Of a DNA stretch of 15,898 nt, positions 7,745 through 14,503 are shown piece by piece. Under the pieces are notes generated by a model that saw only the letters and a program-made list of their open reading frames with translations, was not told the DNA's origin and ran no database searches. Made by a program: the position numbers and the translations under genes. The stretch is from Thioglobus_B sp964558405. Its GTDB lineage: Bacteria; Pseudomonadota; Gammaproteobacteria; PS1; Pseudothioglobaceae. Where the stretch lies: NCBI GenBank assembly GCA_964558405.1, contig CAZLDG010000030.1:1-15898 (forward strand). The letters run 5' to 3'. Positions within the stretch are counted from its first letter, which is position 1; every line of letters starts with the position of its first letter.

Positions 7745-8430
7745 AGTGTTTTGTGGCTTACTAAGCCATTATCATGTAATTGGTAATGATTAAACCCCAG
7801 ACCTTGCTCTGGGTTGAATGCTAAAGCTGTCGAAGGGCATGAGATAATTTTGATGCCATTAACTTCAAAGTCTTTGGCCTCATGTGCATGACCAAATAAA
7901 ACCGCCTTCACTTTATCGTGCTGTTTGAGTATGGCAAATAAATCCTCTGGATTTTCCAAAGACAGCGCATCATCCCAAGCGCTTTGCATGCTAACAATCG
8001 GATGATGTAACATCACAATAATATACTCGGACTTGGAGCTTTGTAAATCATGTTGTAGCTGGGTAAGTGCTTGTGTTGAGAGTCTGCCCGGAGTTTTGCC
8101 CATTTGAGCCGAGTCGGTGATAATAATCTCCCACGGACCCAATTGCGTATTGGTATGGGTGTATTGAAAAGCTTGAGACAGATTATGTTTGTCATCGTGA
8201 TTACCAACAATCACCACCGGCTCTATCTCTAGTACTTTGAGTTTTTCACGCAGTATTGTGTAGGATTTTTCACTGCCTTGATGACTGAGATCACCACTGA
8301 TAAAGATTTGTTCAAACTCCTGTTGCTTAACCTTATCGAGCACTTGGTCAAGATGATGCCAAGTATCAACCCCCATGCTCATCGGTTGATCGTCAATATG
8401 ACAATCACTAAGCTGAATAAACGCTCTCAT
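7735..8430 (-). CDS. cpdA: CpdA-type metallophosphodiesterase (probable 3',5'-cAMP phosphodiesterase)
   Basis: CpdA hydrolyses 3',5'-cAMP to AMP. The calcineurin-like metal-binding motifs appear in order: D9-x-H11, GDLS at 46-49, GNHD at 76-79, HHP at 142-144 and GHAH at 180-183. The tail, CPSTALAFNP then HYQLHDNG, aligns with the E. coli CpdA end (PSTCVQFKP and a GW.TLELHADG stretch), which argues for this subfamily over generic metallophosphoesterases. At 231 residues it is shorter than E. coli CpdA (275), mostly at loops and the N-terminus. Adjacent yqiB is the same neighbour as in E. coli. The ATG overlaps the alr stop (ATGA), implying coupling. Substrate is not provable from sequence; other cyclic nucleotides or phosphodiesters are possible. 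Confidence 0.82.
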   Translation of the reverse strand: MRAFIQLSDCHIDDQPMSMGVDTWHHLDQVLDKVKQQEFEQIFISGDLSHQGSEKSYTILREKLKVLEIEPVVIVGNHDDKHNLSQAFQYTHTNTQLGPWEIIITDSAQMGKTPGRLSTQALTQLQHDLQSSKSEYIIVMLHHPIVSMQSAWDDALSLENPEDLFAILKQHDKVKAVLFGHAHEAKDFEVNGIKIISCPSTALAFNPEQGLGFNHYQLHDNGLVSHKTLWI

Positions 8431-9473
8431 GGTGCGCTGGAGAAGTTGACTCGGGCAGAAACGCCAGTAATAAGCTCGTAAGCTGTGGTATCGGCATATT
8501 GTGCAAGTAACTCTACCGGGGTGTTATTATCGCCCCAGAGTGTGGCCTGATCACCAATATTGACCGAGGCATTACCCACATCCACGGTAATTAAATCCAT
8601 TGATACGCGTCCGGCCAATTGACACAGCTTGCCAGCAATAGAAACCGGTGCACCGTTTTTCATATGGCGTGGATAACCATCACCATAGCCAATGCCAATA
8701 GTAGCTAAAGTGGTGGGTTTATCTGCCACAAAGGTTGCGCCATAACCCACGGCTTCACCAGCCTCAAGCTGACGCACGGCCAATACTGGTGCTTGCAATT
8801 GCATCGCCGCTTTGAGTTGTGCATCGGGCATAGCAAATGGTGAGACGCCGTAGAGCATGATGCCTGGGCGTACATAATCAAAATGCGTACCCGGATTGGA
8901 CATTAACATGGCAGAGTTGGCCATGGATTTTTTAGCGTGAATCTCCAGCTGATTAAATACCTCAAGCTGTTGGGCATTCATGGGGTGGTCAGTTTCATCA
9001 GCACAAGCAAAATGACTCATAACCACTTGAATATTGATGTGTGGAGATTGCGCCAGTGTCTCTACTGCCTGCTGATATTGTTTTGGTGTTAATCCTAGGC
9101 GGTGCATGCCGGTATCTACCTTGATCCAGATAGTGAGTTTTTGCCTGCTATTAGCAATAATCGGCAGTTGTTCAATCGCGTGTAAAACCACTATGCAATC
9201 CAGTTGCTGGGCTTGGTCTAATTCCTTGGCGCTATAAACACCCGAGAGTAATAAAATGGGTTTGTCACTAAATTGGCGCAGTCTTTTTACTTCAAATAGT
9301 TCACTCACTGCCAAGAGGTCGGCTTGTGTTAGTAGTGGCTCAATATGCTCGATATGATGTCCATAAGCATTGGCCTTGACCATGGCCACTATTTTAGATT
9401 GAGGCGCGAAGTTTTTCGCTTGAGCAATATTGTGTTGTAAAGCAGATTGTGAAATAAAGGCTTTGGCCTGCAT
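8427..9473 (-). CDS. alr: Alanine racemase
   Basis: Alr is a cytoplasmic pyridoxal-phosphate enzyme that interconverts L- and D-alanine for peptidoglycan. The 348 residues compare with 359 in E. coli. The PLP lysine is K33 in MVKANAYGH. The other catalytic residue is the tyrosine in VGYGATF, followed by the family stretch IGIGYGDGYPR. Other family hallmarks are KVDTGMHRLG and the HFACAD motif, then the PGIMLYG segment. It starts at ATG 13 bases after the dnaB stop, the same neighbour order as in E. coli (dnaB-alr), with no Shine-Dalgarno. Its stop overlaps the cpdA start by four bases. The gene is intact. Confidence 0.97.
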   Translation of the reverse strand: MQAKAFISQSALQHNIAQAKNFAPQSKIVAMVKANAYGHHIEHIEPLLTQADLLAVSELFEVKRLRQFSDKPILLLSGVYSAKELDQAQQLDCIVVLHAIEQLPIIANSRQKLTIWIKVDTGMHRLGLTPKQYQQAVETLAQSPHINIQVVMSHFACADETDHPMNAQQLEVFNQLEIHAKKSMANSAMLMSNPGTHFDYVRPGIMLYGVSPFAMPDAQLKAAMQLQAPVLAVRQLEAGEAVGYGATFVADKPTTLATIGIGYGDGYPRHMKNGAPVSIAGKLCQLAGRVSMDLITVDVGNASVNIGDQATLWGDNNTPVELLAQYADTTAYELITGVSARVNFSSAP

Positions 9474-9486
9474 AACGGCTTAAGTG

Positions 9487-10932
9487 TTAGAAGGGCTCTT
9501 GATCAAAGTTGGCCATATTATTAGCATAAGCCGCATCGATGTCTTGATCTGGAATGCCTTGGAATTGATCTTCATGCGCCAAATCCTCAAAACGCGCATA
9601 TTCGCCAATAAAGGCGAGTTTGATGCTGCCGGTCGCACCATTTCTATGCTTGGCGATTTTCAGATCGGCTTTGCCGATTTCCTCAGGATTGGAATAAGAG
9701 TCATCATGATATTGTTGATCACGATAGATAAAGGCAATAATATCCGCATCTTGCTCAATCGAACCTGATTCACGTAGATCGGCCATTTGTGGCATCCGAC
9801 CCTTGCCCGCTTTAGGACGCGATTCTACGCCACGATTAAGTTGTGACAAGGCAATTACCGGCACGTTAATCTCTTTGGCTAGCGCCTTGAGTGAGCGTGA
9901 GATTTCTGAGATTTCTTGCACGCGATTTTCGCTTTTGCCGTGTACGGTCATCAGTTGTAAGTAATCCACCATAATCATACCCAAATCTGGATATTGTCTT
10001 TTTAGGCGACGACATTTGGCGCGAATCTCAGTTGGGGTAATAGACGGAGTTTCATCAATCAATACCGTGGATTTTTCCAGTGCTAATACCGCGTGGTTAA
10101 AACTGTTCCAATCGGTCTCGCTCATGTTATCACGCAGATTTGAGCCTTGAATATGACCAAAAGAAGAAATCATACGCATCACTAACTGTTCAGTCGGCAT
10201 CTCTAGTGAGAACACGGCTACCGGCTTTGGCTCTTTGTTGGTAATAGCAACGTTTTCAATGATATTCATAGAGAATGCGGTCTTACCCATCGAAGGTCGT
10301 CCGGCTACAATAATCAAATCGCCATTTTGAAAGCCCGAGGTAATCTTATCCAACTCGCTAAAACCAGTTTCCACACCGGTAATACCCGATGACTCCTGCA
10401 TTTCATGTACGCGGTTAACCACGTCTTTAATAATATCCTTAACATTGGTGACATCTTGTTTGCCACGGGTGACTTGTTCGGCAATCTCAAAGATTTTTTT
10501 CTCAGAGAGGTCAATTAATTCCTGTACTTCAGTGCCTTGTGGATTGTAAGCGGTATCGGCAATCTCAGTTGAAGCATGAATCAGTTGACGATACACCGAG
10601 AGCTCACGCACATGCTTGGCATAAGCGGTAATGTTAGAAATGCTTGGAGTATTGTCAGCAATGGTGGCCAAATAAGCAAAACCGCCAATGGTTTGCTCGT
10701 CACCGGTTTTTGCCAATTGCTCTTTAACCGTTAGAATGTCGGCCGGGTTGTCGTGTTTTAATAAGGTGGTAATCGCTGTAAAAATAATTTTGTGCGAAGC
10801 CTGATAAAAATCTAATTCAGTGAGGATGTCAGCCACCTGATCCCAGGCATCATTGTGCAACAATAATCCACCCAGAACCGATTGTTCTGATTCGATAGAA
10901 TGCGGCGGTGTTTTGGCGTTTTCGATATCCAT
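9487..10932 (-). CDS. dnaB: Replicative DNA helicase
   Basis: DnaB is the hexameric 5'-3' helicase that unwinds DNA at the replication fork and recruits primase. The protein has the N-terminal domain beginning PPHSIESEQSVLGGLLL and a RecA-type C-terminal ATPase domain with Walker A GRPSMGKT at about 211-218 and Walker B MIMVDYLQLM, followed by RGVESRP and DLRESGSIEQDADI. I choose the ATG at 10932-10930 (MDIENAKTPPHSIE, 481 residues). An in-frame TTG twelve bases upstream adds only four residues and is a poorer start. Its N-terminal extension is shorter than in E. coli. There is no intein. Only 20 bases separate the start from the terminator of the upstream ribosomal operon, so the promoter location is unclear. 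Confidence 0.97.
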   Translation of the reverse strand: MDIENAKTPPHSIESEQSVLGGLLLHNDAWDQVADILTELDFYQASHKIIFTAITTLLKHDNPADILTVKEQLAKTGDEQTIGGFAYLATIADNTPSISNITAYAKHVRELSVYRQLIHASTEIADTAYNPQGTEVQELIDLSEKKIFEIAEQVTRGKQDVTNVKDIIKDVVNRVHEMQESSGITGVETGFSELDKITSGFQNGDLIIVAGRPSMGKTAFSMNIIENVAITNKEPKPVAVFSLEMPTEQLVMRMISSFGHIQGSNLRDNMSETDWNSFNHAVLALEKSTVLIDETPSITPTEIRAKCRRLKRQYPDLGMIMVDYLQLMTVHGKSENRVQEISEISRSLKALAKEINVPVIALSQLNRGVESRPKAGKGRMPQMADLRESGSIEQDADIIAFIYRDQQYHDDSYSNPEEIGKADLKIAKHRNGATGSIKLAFIGEYARFEDLAHEDQFQGIPDQDIDAAYANNMANFDQEPF

Positions 10933-10952
10933 TAATAAATACAAGCAATAAA

Positions 10953-10976
10953 AAAAGTCCTCGCTAGAGGACTTTT
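10953..10976 (-). terminator. Intrinsic terminator of the rpsF-rpsR-rplI operon
   Basis: Read on the minus strand, AAAAGTCCTC and GAGGACTTTT form a perfect 10-bp stem with a TAGC loop, followed by a run of seven T in total. It lies about 40 bases beyond the rplI stop. This is the clearest terminator in the window. Because A residues precede the stem, it is nearly symmetrical, but the longer U-run is on the minus strand. Confidence 0.9.
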
Positions 10977-11015
10977 AATTTTAAAGCAATTTTGTGATTT
11001 GCTTAGTGCAATTAA

Positions 11016-11471
11016 TTACACTTCTTCGGCAGCTGCCTCAACCACAACTTGAATGGCCACAGTGATGTCTGTATGTAGGCTAACGCTTACTTCATACTCA
11101 CCGGTGTGACGAATTGCTTCACTCATGTTTACATCACGCTTTTCAACTTCAAAGCCTTGCTCTGCTAATGAACCAACGATATCCGCTGTGGTGATTGAAC
11201 CAAATAGTTTGCCTTCATCGCCAGCATTGGCAACGATGGTACAAGTCGCACCTGTCATCTTCGCTTCAATGGCTTGTGCTGCTGCTAGTGCTGCTGCTTC
11301 TTTGGCTTCTAACTCAGCTTTAATCGCTTCAAACTCAGCCATATTAGCCTTAGTAGCTGGCTTGGCTTTGCCTTGTGGGATTAAGTAGTTGCGTGCATAA
11401 CCTGCTTTAACGTTTGCAACCTCACCTAGGTTACCTACTTTTTGAATTTTTTCCAGTAGAATTACTTGCAT
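11016..11471 (-). CDS. rplI: 50S ribosomal protein L9
   Basis: L9 binds 23S rRNA near the L1 stalk and helps keep reading frame. The 151 residues match the usual length (149 in E. coli). The N-terminal globular domain is typical, MQVILLEKIQKVGNLGEVANVKAGYARNYLIP in outline with GYARNYLIP conserved, followed by a long alanine-rich connecting helix (EAKEAAALAAAQAIEAKM) and the C-terminal domain with GKLFGSIT. A perfect AGGAGG Shine-Dalgarno at 11476-11481 overlaps the TAG stop of rpsR, so initiation is strong and coupled to rpsR. It is the last gene of its operon, before the intrinsic terminator. Confidence 0.98.
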   Translation of the reverse strand: MQVILLEKIQKVGNLGEVANVKAGYARNYLIPQGKAKPATKANMAEFEAIKAELEAKEAAALAAAQAIEAKMTGATCTIVANAGDEGKLFGSITTADIVGSLAEQGFEVEKRDVNMSEAIRHTGEYEVSVSLHTDITVAIQVVVEAAAEEV

Positions 11472-11479
11472 GCGTCCTC

Positions 11480-11734
11480 CTATTTCTTGTGCTTATCAGT
11501 ATAAGGAATAAGCGCTAAGAATCTTGCTCTTTTGATCGCTGTGGTTAGTTGGCGCTGGAATTTAGCGCTGGTACCTGTCATTCTAGACGGGGTAATCTTG
11601 CCACTTTCATCAATGTTCTTTAATAGTGTATCAACATCTTTATAGTCGATTTCAGTTACACCGGCAGCAGTAAAACGACAAAAAGTGTTTACTTTAATTT
11701 GCGGCTTACGTCTTCTTTTTTGTTGCTTGGCCAT
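11480..11734 (-). CDS. rpsR: 30S ribosomal protein S18
   Basis: S18 pairs with S6 on the platform of the small subunit. The 84-residue basic protein has the family pattern: a basic N-terminus (QQKRRRKPQIK), FCRF, IDYKDVDTLLKNID..GKI.PSRMTGT and a C-terminal KRARFLALIPYTD. E. coli S18 is 75 residues, so there is a small N-terminal extension. Its Shine-Dalgarno, AGGAGAAGG, begins inside the TAG stop of rpsF, nine bases before the ATG. Position between rpsF and rplI is the common bacterial order (priB, present between rpsF and rpsR in E. coli, is absent here). Confidence 0.98.
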   Translation of the reverse strand: MAKQQKRRRKPQIKVNTFCRFTAAGVTEIDYKDVDTLLKNIDESGKITPSRMTGTSAKFQRQLTTAIKRARFLALIPYTDKHKK

Positions 11735-11743
11735 ATCCTTCTC

Positions 11744-12073
11744 CTATTCTTTGTCTTTATTGGCCATCATTGCTGAAGGCTCAGTGATTGCAGATTTTCT
11801 AGAAATGATTAGATTTCTTAGAATTGCATCGTTAAAACGGAAGTTGTAGTTAAGCTTATCAAGCGTTTCTTGATCACACTCAATGTTCATCATTAAGTAG
11901 TGTGCTTTATAGATTTTGTTGATTGGATAGGCTAGGTGCTTACGACCCCAGTCTTCTTCACGGTGAACATTACCACCAGCGGCAGTAATCATCTCTTTGT
12001 ATTTGTCCATCATGGTCTCAACCTGGCTAGATTGATCAGGATGCACAATCATTGTAATCTCATAATGTCTCAT
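11744..12073 (-). CDS. rpsF: 30S ribosomal protein S6
   Basis: S6 is a platform protein that binds with S18. The start is the ATG at 12073-12071 giving MRHYEITMIVHPDQ, which aligns with MRHYEIVFMVHPDQ of E. coli and follows a TAAGGAGA Shine-Dalgarno by eight bases. A longer frame from a GTG at 12115 would read through that ribosome site and the leader, so I reject it. The 109 residues retain the ferredoxin-like fold (REEDWGRKHLAYPINKIYKAHYLMMN and FRFNDAILRNLI are conserved) but lack the long acidic C-terminal tail of the E. coli protein. It heads the operon; a leader hairpin at 12105-12130 is a candidate autoregulatory target. Confidence 0.98.
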   Translation of the reverse strand: MRHYEITMIVHPDQSSQVETMMDKYKEMITAAGGNVHREEDWGRKHLAYPINKIYKAHYLMMNIECDQETLDKLNYNFRFNDAILRNLIISRKSAITEPSAMMANKDKE

Positions 12074-12081
12074 GAGCTCTG

Positions 12082-12089
12082 TCTCCTTA
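12082..12089 (-). promoter_or_regulatory. Ribosome binding site that fixes the rpsF start
   Basis: The minus strand reads TAAGGAGA here, eight bases before the ATG at 12073. It selects the short S6 start over the upstream GTG at 12115. Confidence 0.9.
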
Positions 12090-12104
12090 TGGTTATTAAA
12101 AATA

Positions 12105-12130
12105 GCTTGCCACACCCATTGTGATCAAGC
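12105..12130 (-). promoter_or_regulatory. Hairpin in the rpsF leader, candidate S6:S18 autoregulatory site
   Basis: In the transcript, GCTTG and CAAGC pair (12126-12130 with 12105-12109), then CACA and TGTG pair inside them around an ATGGG loop, separated by a small asymmetric internal loop. An alternative register using CTTGC and GCAAG is also possible. Many bacterial rpsF leaders bind the S6:S18 complex to repress the operon, and this hairpin sits in the right place. I do not see the CCG bulge usually cited for that RNA, so the link is tentative. Confidence 0.4.
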
Positions 12131-12143
12131 AAGGGAAGTGCGT

Positions 12144-12172
12144 ATTTTATACTAGTTGGGTATATTTCACAA
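12144..12172 (-). promoter_or_regulatory. Sigma-70 promoter of the rpsF operon
   Basis: On the minus strand TTGTGA (12172-12167) and TAAAAT (12149-12144) are spaced exactly 17 bases apart; the -10 matches consensus at five of six positions. The expected start near 12137 gives a leader of about 64 bases that contains the hairpin at 12105-12130. The -35 lies inside a perfect dyad, CACAAA-N5-TTTGTG (12168-12184). Confidence 0.65.
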
Positions 12173-12184
12173 ACTCTATTTGTG
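12168..12184. repeat. 6-bp inverted repeat overlapping the rpsF -35 box
   Basis: CACAAA (12168-12173) and TTTGTG (12179-12184) form a perfect dyad with a five-base spacer. A second copy of the GTGC/GCAC type follows: TGTGC (12181-12185) with GCACA (12196-12200). These lie between the divergent rpsF and mtgA genes and could be an operator, but no known factor can be assigned. Confidence 0.4.
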
Positions 12185-12211
12185 CTAAAAAACTTGCACA
12201 GAGCTGGATTT

Positions 12212-12220
12212 TGTTAAAAT
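12212..12220 (+). promoter_or_regulatory. Candidate extended -10 promoter of mtgA
   Basis: TGTTAAAAT fits the extended -10 form TGnTATAAT with one mismatch. TTGCAC at 12194-12199 may be a weak -35 at a short 15-base spacing. The -10 ends only nine bases before the mtgA ATG, so transcription would begin within a few bases of the start codon. Confidence 0.4.
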
Positions 12221-12229
12221 TTTGCCTAG

Positions 12230-12886
12230 ATGTTAAATAAATCAACCATTCGCCGTTGGATAATTTTCAGTATTACAGCACTATCATTGCTGTTCTTGGG
12301 CTACCTATGGCAGTTGAATAACCAGGTGGTCAAGGCCTTTTCCACACCAGCTGCTGCTGATGATATTAGCTACCATCAGCAATCAAAAGTGGTGATGAAT
12401 ATGTTGCTATTGGTCGAGGATCAATCTTATTTTCAACACGCAGGTGTTGATCTTAAAGAGATTATGCGCGTTTTGCGTGATTATCTTTTATATGACAAGC
12501 CTCTGCGCGGCGCCAGTACCATTACCCAGCAATTGGTTAAAAATACTTTACTGAGTCGTGAGCGCAGCTTTAGTCGAAAGATCAAAGAAATACTCATGGC
12601 ACTGTTGTTAGAACACTCGTTTGACAAAGAATTTATTCTTAATCGTTATATGAATCGTGTTTATTTGGGTCAAAATGGCGCCCAGGTTGTTCGTGGCTTT
12701 CATCAGGCTGCAGTGTTTTATTTTCACAAGCCAGTGTCGCAACTCTCATCCAAGCAAATGGCTACCTTGGTGGCTTTGGTCAAGGGTCCAAGTTATTACC
12801 ACCCAGTTAAGTATCCGCAGCGCCTAGCCCAAAGACGACAATTGGTATTGCGCCTGTATCAACAACACAAAAAGATTGTAAAATAA
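12230..12886 (+). CDS. mtgA: Monofunctional biosynthetic peptidoglycan glycosyltransferase
   Basis: MtgA polymerises lipid II into glycan strands on the periplasmic face of the inner membrane. The 218-residue protein has one N-terminal membrane helix (about 10-27, WIIFSITALSLLFLGYLW) and a family 51 glycosyltransferase domain. The catalytic glutamate is E63 in VEDQSYFQHAG; next come GASTITQQLVKN, RKIKEILMALLLE and ILNRYMNRVYLGQNGAQVVRGF. There is no transpeptidase domain, so it is the stand-alone form (E. coli MtgA has 242 residues). The start ATG lacks a Shine-Dalgarno sequence and may sit nearly at the 5' end of the message. tsaB follows after four bases. Confidence 0.95.
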   Translation: MLNKSTIRRWIIFSITALSLLFLGYLWQLNNQVVKAFSTPAAADDISYHQQSKVVMNMLLLVEDQSYFQHAGVDLKEIMRVLRDYLLYDKPLRGASTITQQLVKNTLLSRERSFSRKIKEILMALLLEHSFDKEFILNRYMNRVYLGQNGAQVVRGFHQAAVFYFHKPVSQLSSKQMATLVALVKGPSYYHPVKYPQRLAQRRQLVLRLYQQHKKIVK

Positions 12887-12890
12887 ACCC

Positions 12891-13547
12891 ATGCAAACGA
12901 TTTTAGCCATTGATACTTGTACTGAGGTACTCTCAGTTTGTTTGTATCACAATAACCAACAGTATTCACGCTTTGTCCAAGGTGTGGAAAAATCCTCAGG
13001 CTTGGTACTTAATTATTGTGATGAGGTGCTTGCTGAGGCGCAAGTTGGTATTGAGCAAATAGAGCTCATTGCCTATACCAAAGGCCCGGGTGCTTTTACT
13101 GGGGTGCGTATGTGTGTGGCGGTGGCTCAAGGTATGGCTTATGCGCATCATATTCCGACCCTAGGGCTTTCTACCCTAGAAGTCGTGGGCTATGGTGCTA
13201 GGCAAGAATTTAACGCGGAATCGGTGGCAGTGGCACTGGATGCGCGTATGAGCGAGGTTTATTGGGGCGTGTATCAGCAAGGCCGATTAACAACCGAAGC
13301 ATTGAAAAAGCCCAACGAAGTAGATCAACTGTCCACGCAGTATTTTGGCGTGGGTACTGGCTGGGGCGCATATGAAGAGGATTTAAAACTCGCCAGTGGC
13401 GTGACGCGTTATCAGGCTGATTTTTACCCCAATGCTAAGTATATGATTGAGTTGGCACAACAGCGGATTGCCCAGGTAGGATTTGATGATAAATTACCGC
13501 TACCGACTTATTTACGTAACAACGTGGCACAAAAATCTTTAAAATGA
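12891..13547 (+). CDS. tsaB: tRNA t6A37 synthesis protein TsaB
   Basis: TsaB (YeaZ) is a partner of TsaD and TsaE in transferring threonylcarbamoyl to A37 of ANN-decoding tRNAs. The 218-residue protein (231 in E. coli) shows the ASKHA-type N-terminus ILAIDTCTEVLSVCLY, the conserved YTKGPGAFTGVRM near residues 62-74, GLSTLEVVGYGA, and VALDARMSEVYWGVYQ. These place it with TsaB rather than the longer, metal-binding TsaD. It starts four bases after the mtgA stop without a Shine-Dalgarno, so it is probably co-transcribed with mtgA. I see no functional link between the two genes. Confidence 0.95.
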   Translation: MQTILAIDTCTEVLSVCLYHNNQQYSRFVQGVEKSSGLVLNYCDEVLAEAQVGIEQIELIAYTKGPGAFTGVRMCVAVAQGMAYAHHIPTLGLSTLEVVGYGARQEFNAESVAVALDARMSEVYWGVYQQGRLTTEALKKPNEVDQLSTQYFGVGTGWGAYEEDLKLASGVTRYQADFYPNAKYMIELAQQRIAQVGFDDKLPLPTYLRNNVAQKSLK

Positions 13548-13579
13548 TTTTTCAACTTTGCAGGATATAACTCACTAAT

Positions 13580-14332
13580 ATGTGGAAATGGATTCAGGCT
13601 TTTGCCTCACCACAAAATTTTTATCGCATTAGCGCCAAAATCATTCCGTGGTTTTTGTATCCGTTTATTGTCTTGAGTTTGGTAGGCTTGTATTGGGGCT
13701 TGGTGATTGCACCAGCAGATTACCAACAAGGGGAGAGTTATCGCATTATGTATATCCATGTGCCTAGCGCCTGGATGAGTATGTTTATTTATTTGGTGAT
13801 GGCCATTGCCAGTGGTATTGGTCTGATTTGGCAAATTAAACTGGCCAGTGTGGTGGCTAAAGTCTCCGCGCCAATTGGTGCGGCGTTTACATTTTTGGCC
13901 TTGGCCACTGGTAGTATTTGGGGTAAGCCGATGTGGGGCACTTGGTGGGTGTGGGATGCGCGCCTAACTTCTGAGTTAATTCTATTGTTTTTGTACTTAG
14001 CGTATATCTCGCTCAATAATGCGTTTGACAACCCCAAGACTGCAGCCAAAGCTTCATCGGTGCTGGCTATTGTCGGTCTGATTAACCTGCCAATCATTCA
14101 TTATTCGGTGACTTGGTGGAATACTTTGCATCAAGGTGCCTCAGTCAGTTCGATTGAAAAAATTGCCCAGCCAGCGATTCATTCTGACATGCTCATGCCA
14201 CTGATTTTAATGAGCATAGCCTTCCAATTAATGTATGTAGCCTTGATGCTGATGCGTGCGCGTGATGAGGTATTGATACAGAACCAAAATGCTGGCTGGG
14301 TGAAAAAACTAATCTTAGGCGGTTCAAAATGA
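13580..14332 (+). CDS. ccmC: Cytochrome c maturation heme-handling protein CcmC
   Basis: CcmC is the inner-membrane protein that loads heme onto CcmE in system I cytochrome c biogenesis. The 250 residues align along their length with E. coli CcmC (245). Visible landmarks are APADYQQGESYRIMYIHVP with the first heme-ligand histidine near residue 60, the WWD heme-handling motif in WGTWWVWDARLTSEL, and LPIIHYSVTWWNTLHQG with the second conserved histidine. About six membrane helices are evident. It starts at ATG after a 32-base gap; AGGA at 13562 is too far away to be a good ribosome site. Its stop overlaps ccmD by four bases (ATGA). No ccmA or ccmB precedes it. Confidence 0.98.
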   Translation: MWKWIQAFASPQNFYRISAKIIPWFLYPFIVLSLVGLYWGLVIAPADYQQGESYRIMYIHVPSAWMSMFIYLVMAIASGIGLIWQIKLASVVAKVSAPIGAAFTFLALATGSIWGKPMWGTWWVWDARLTSELILLFLYLAYISLNNAFDNPKTAAKASSVLAIVGLINLPIIHYSVTWWNTLHQGASVSSIEKIAQPAIHSDMLMPLILMSIAFQLMYVALMLMRARDEVLIQNQNAGWVKKLILGGSK

Positions 14333-14499
14333 GTTTAGCAGAGAGCTTTGAATTTCTACCTTATGGTAAGTATGCGTTTTATATTTGGACGTCGTATTTG
14401 TTGGCGCTGATCACCATCGCCACTTTGTTTATTCGTTCTAGAGGTATTCATAAGCGCGTACACAACGAATTGCGCATGAAATACACACGAGACAATTAA
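14329..14499 (+). CDS. ccmD: Small heme-exporter protein CcmD
   Basis: This 56-residue frame fills the space between ccmC and ccmE, beginning MSLAESFEFLPYGKYAFYIW. It has one membrane helix at about residues 16-35, a conserved GKYAFYIW..Y segment and a basic cytoplasmic tail (RSRGIHKRVHNELRMK), as in CcmD. CcmD is a small inner-membrane protein that helps release holo-CcmE from the CcmABC complex. It overlaps ccmC in ATGA and ends five bases before ccmE. AGGCGG lies before the start. Length, topology and position agree with the family, though such short sequences diverge quickly. Confidence 0.93.
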   Translation: MSLAESFEFLPYGKYAFYIWTSYLLALITIATLFIRSRGIHKRVHNELRMKYTRDN

Positions 14500-14503
14500 A
14501 GAG

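Noticed and set aside
10933..10944. TTG start adding four residues to DnaB
   Set aside because: The ATG at 10932 is a better codon and neither has a Shine-Dalgarno; the extra residues MYLL are not conserved.
11125..11388. Plus-strand frame opposite rplI
   Set aside because: Its alanine-serine composition is explained by the alanine-rich linker of L9 on the other strand.
12074..12115. N-terminal extension of rpsF from a GTG at 12115
   Set aside because: It would place the Shine-Dalgarno and part of the leader hairpin inside the coding region; the conserved MRHYE start at 12073 fits the family.
12181..12200. CRP site TGTGC-N10-GCACA
   Set aside because: CRP sites have TGTGA-N6-TCACA; the spacing is four bases too long and the inner base differs.
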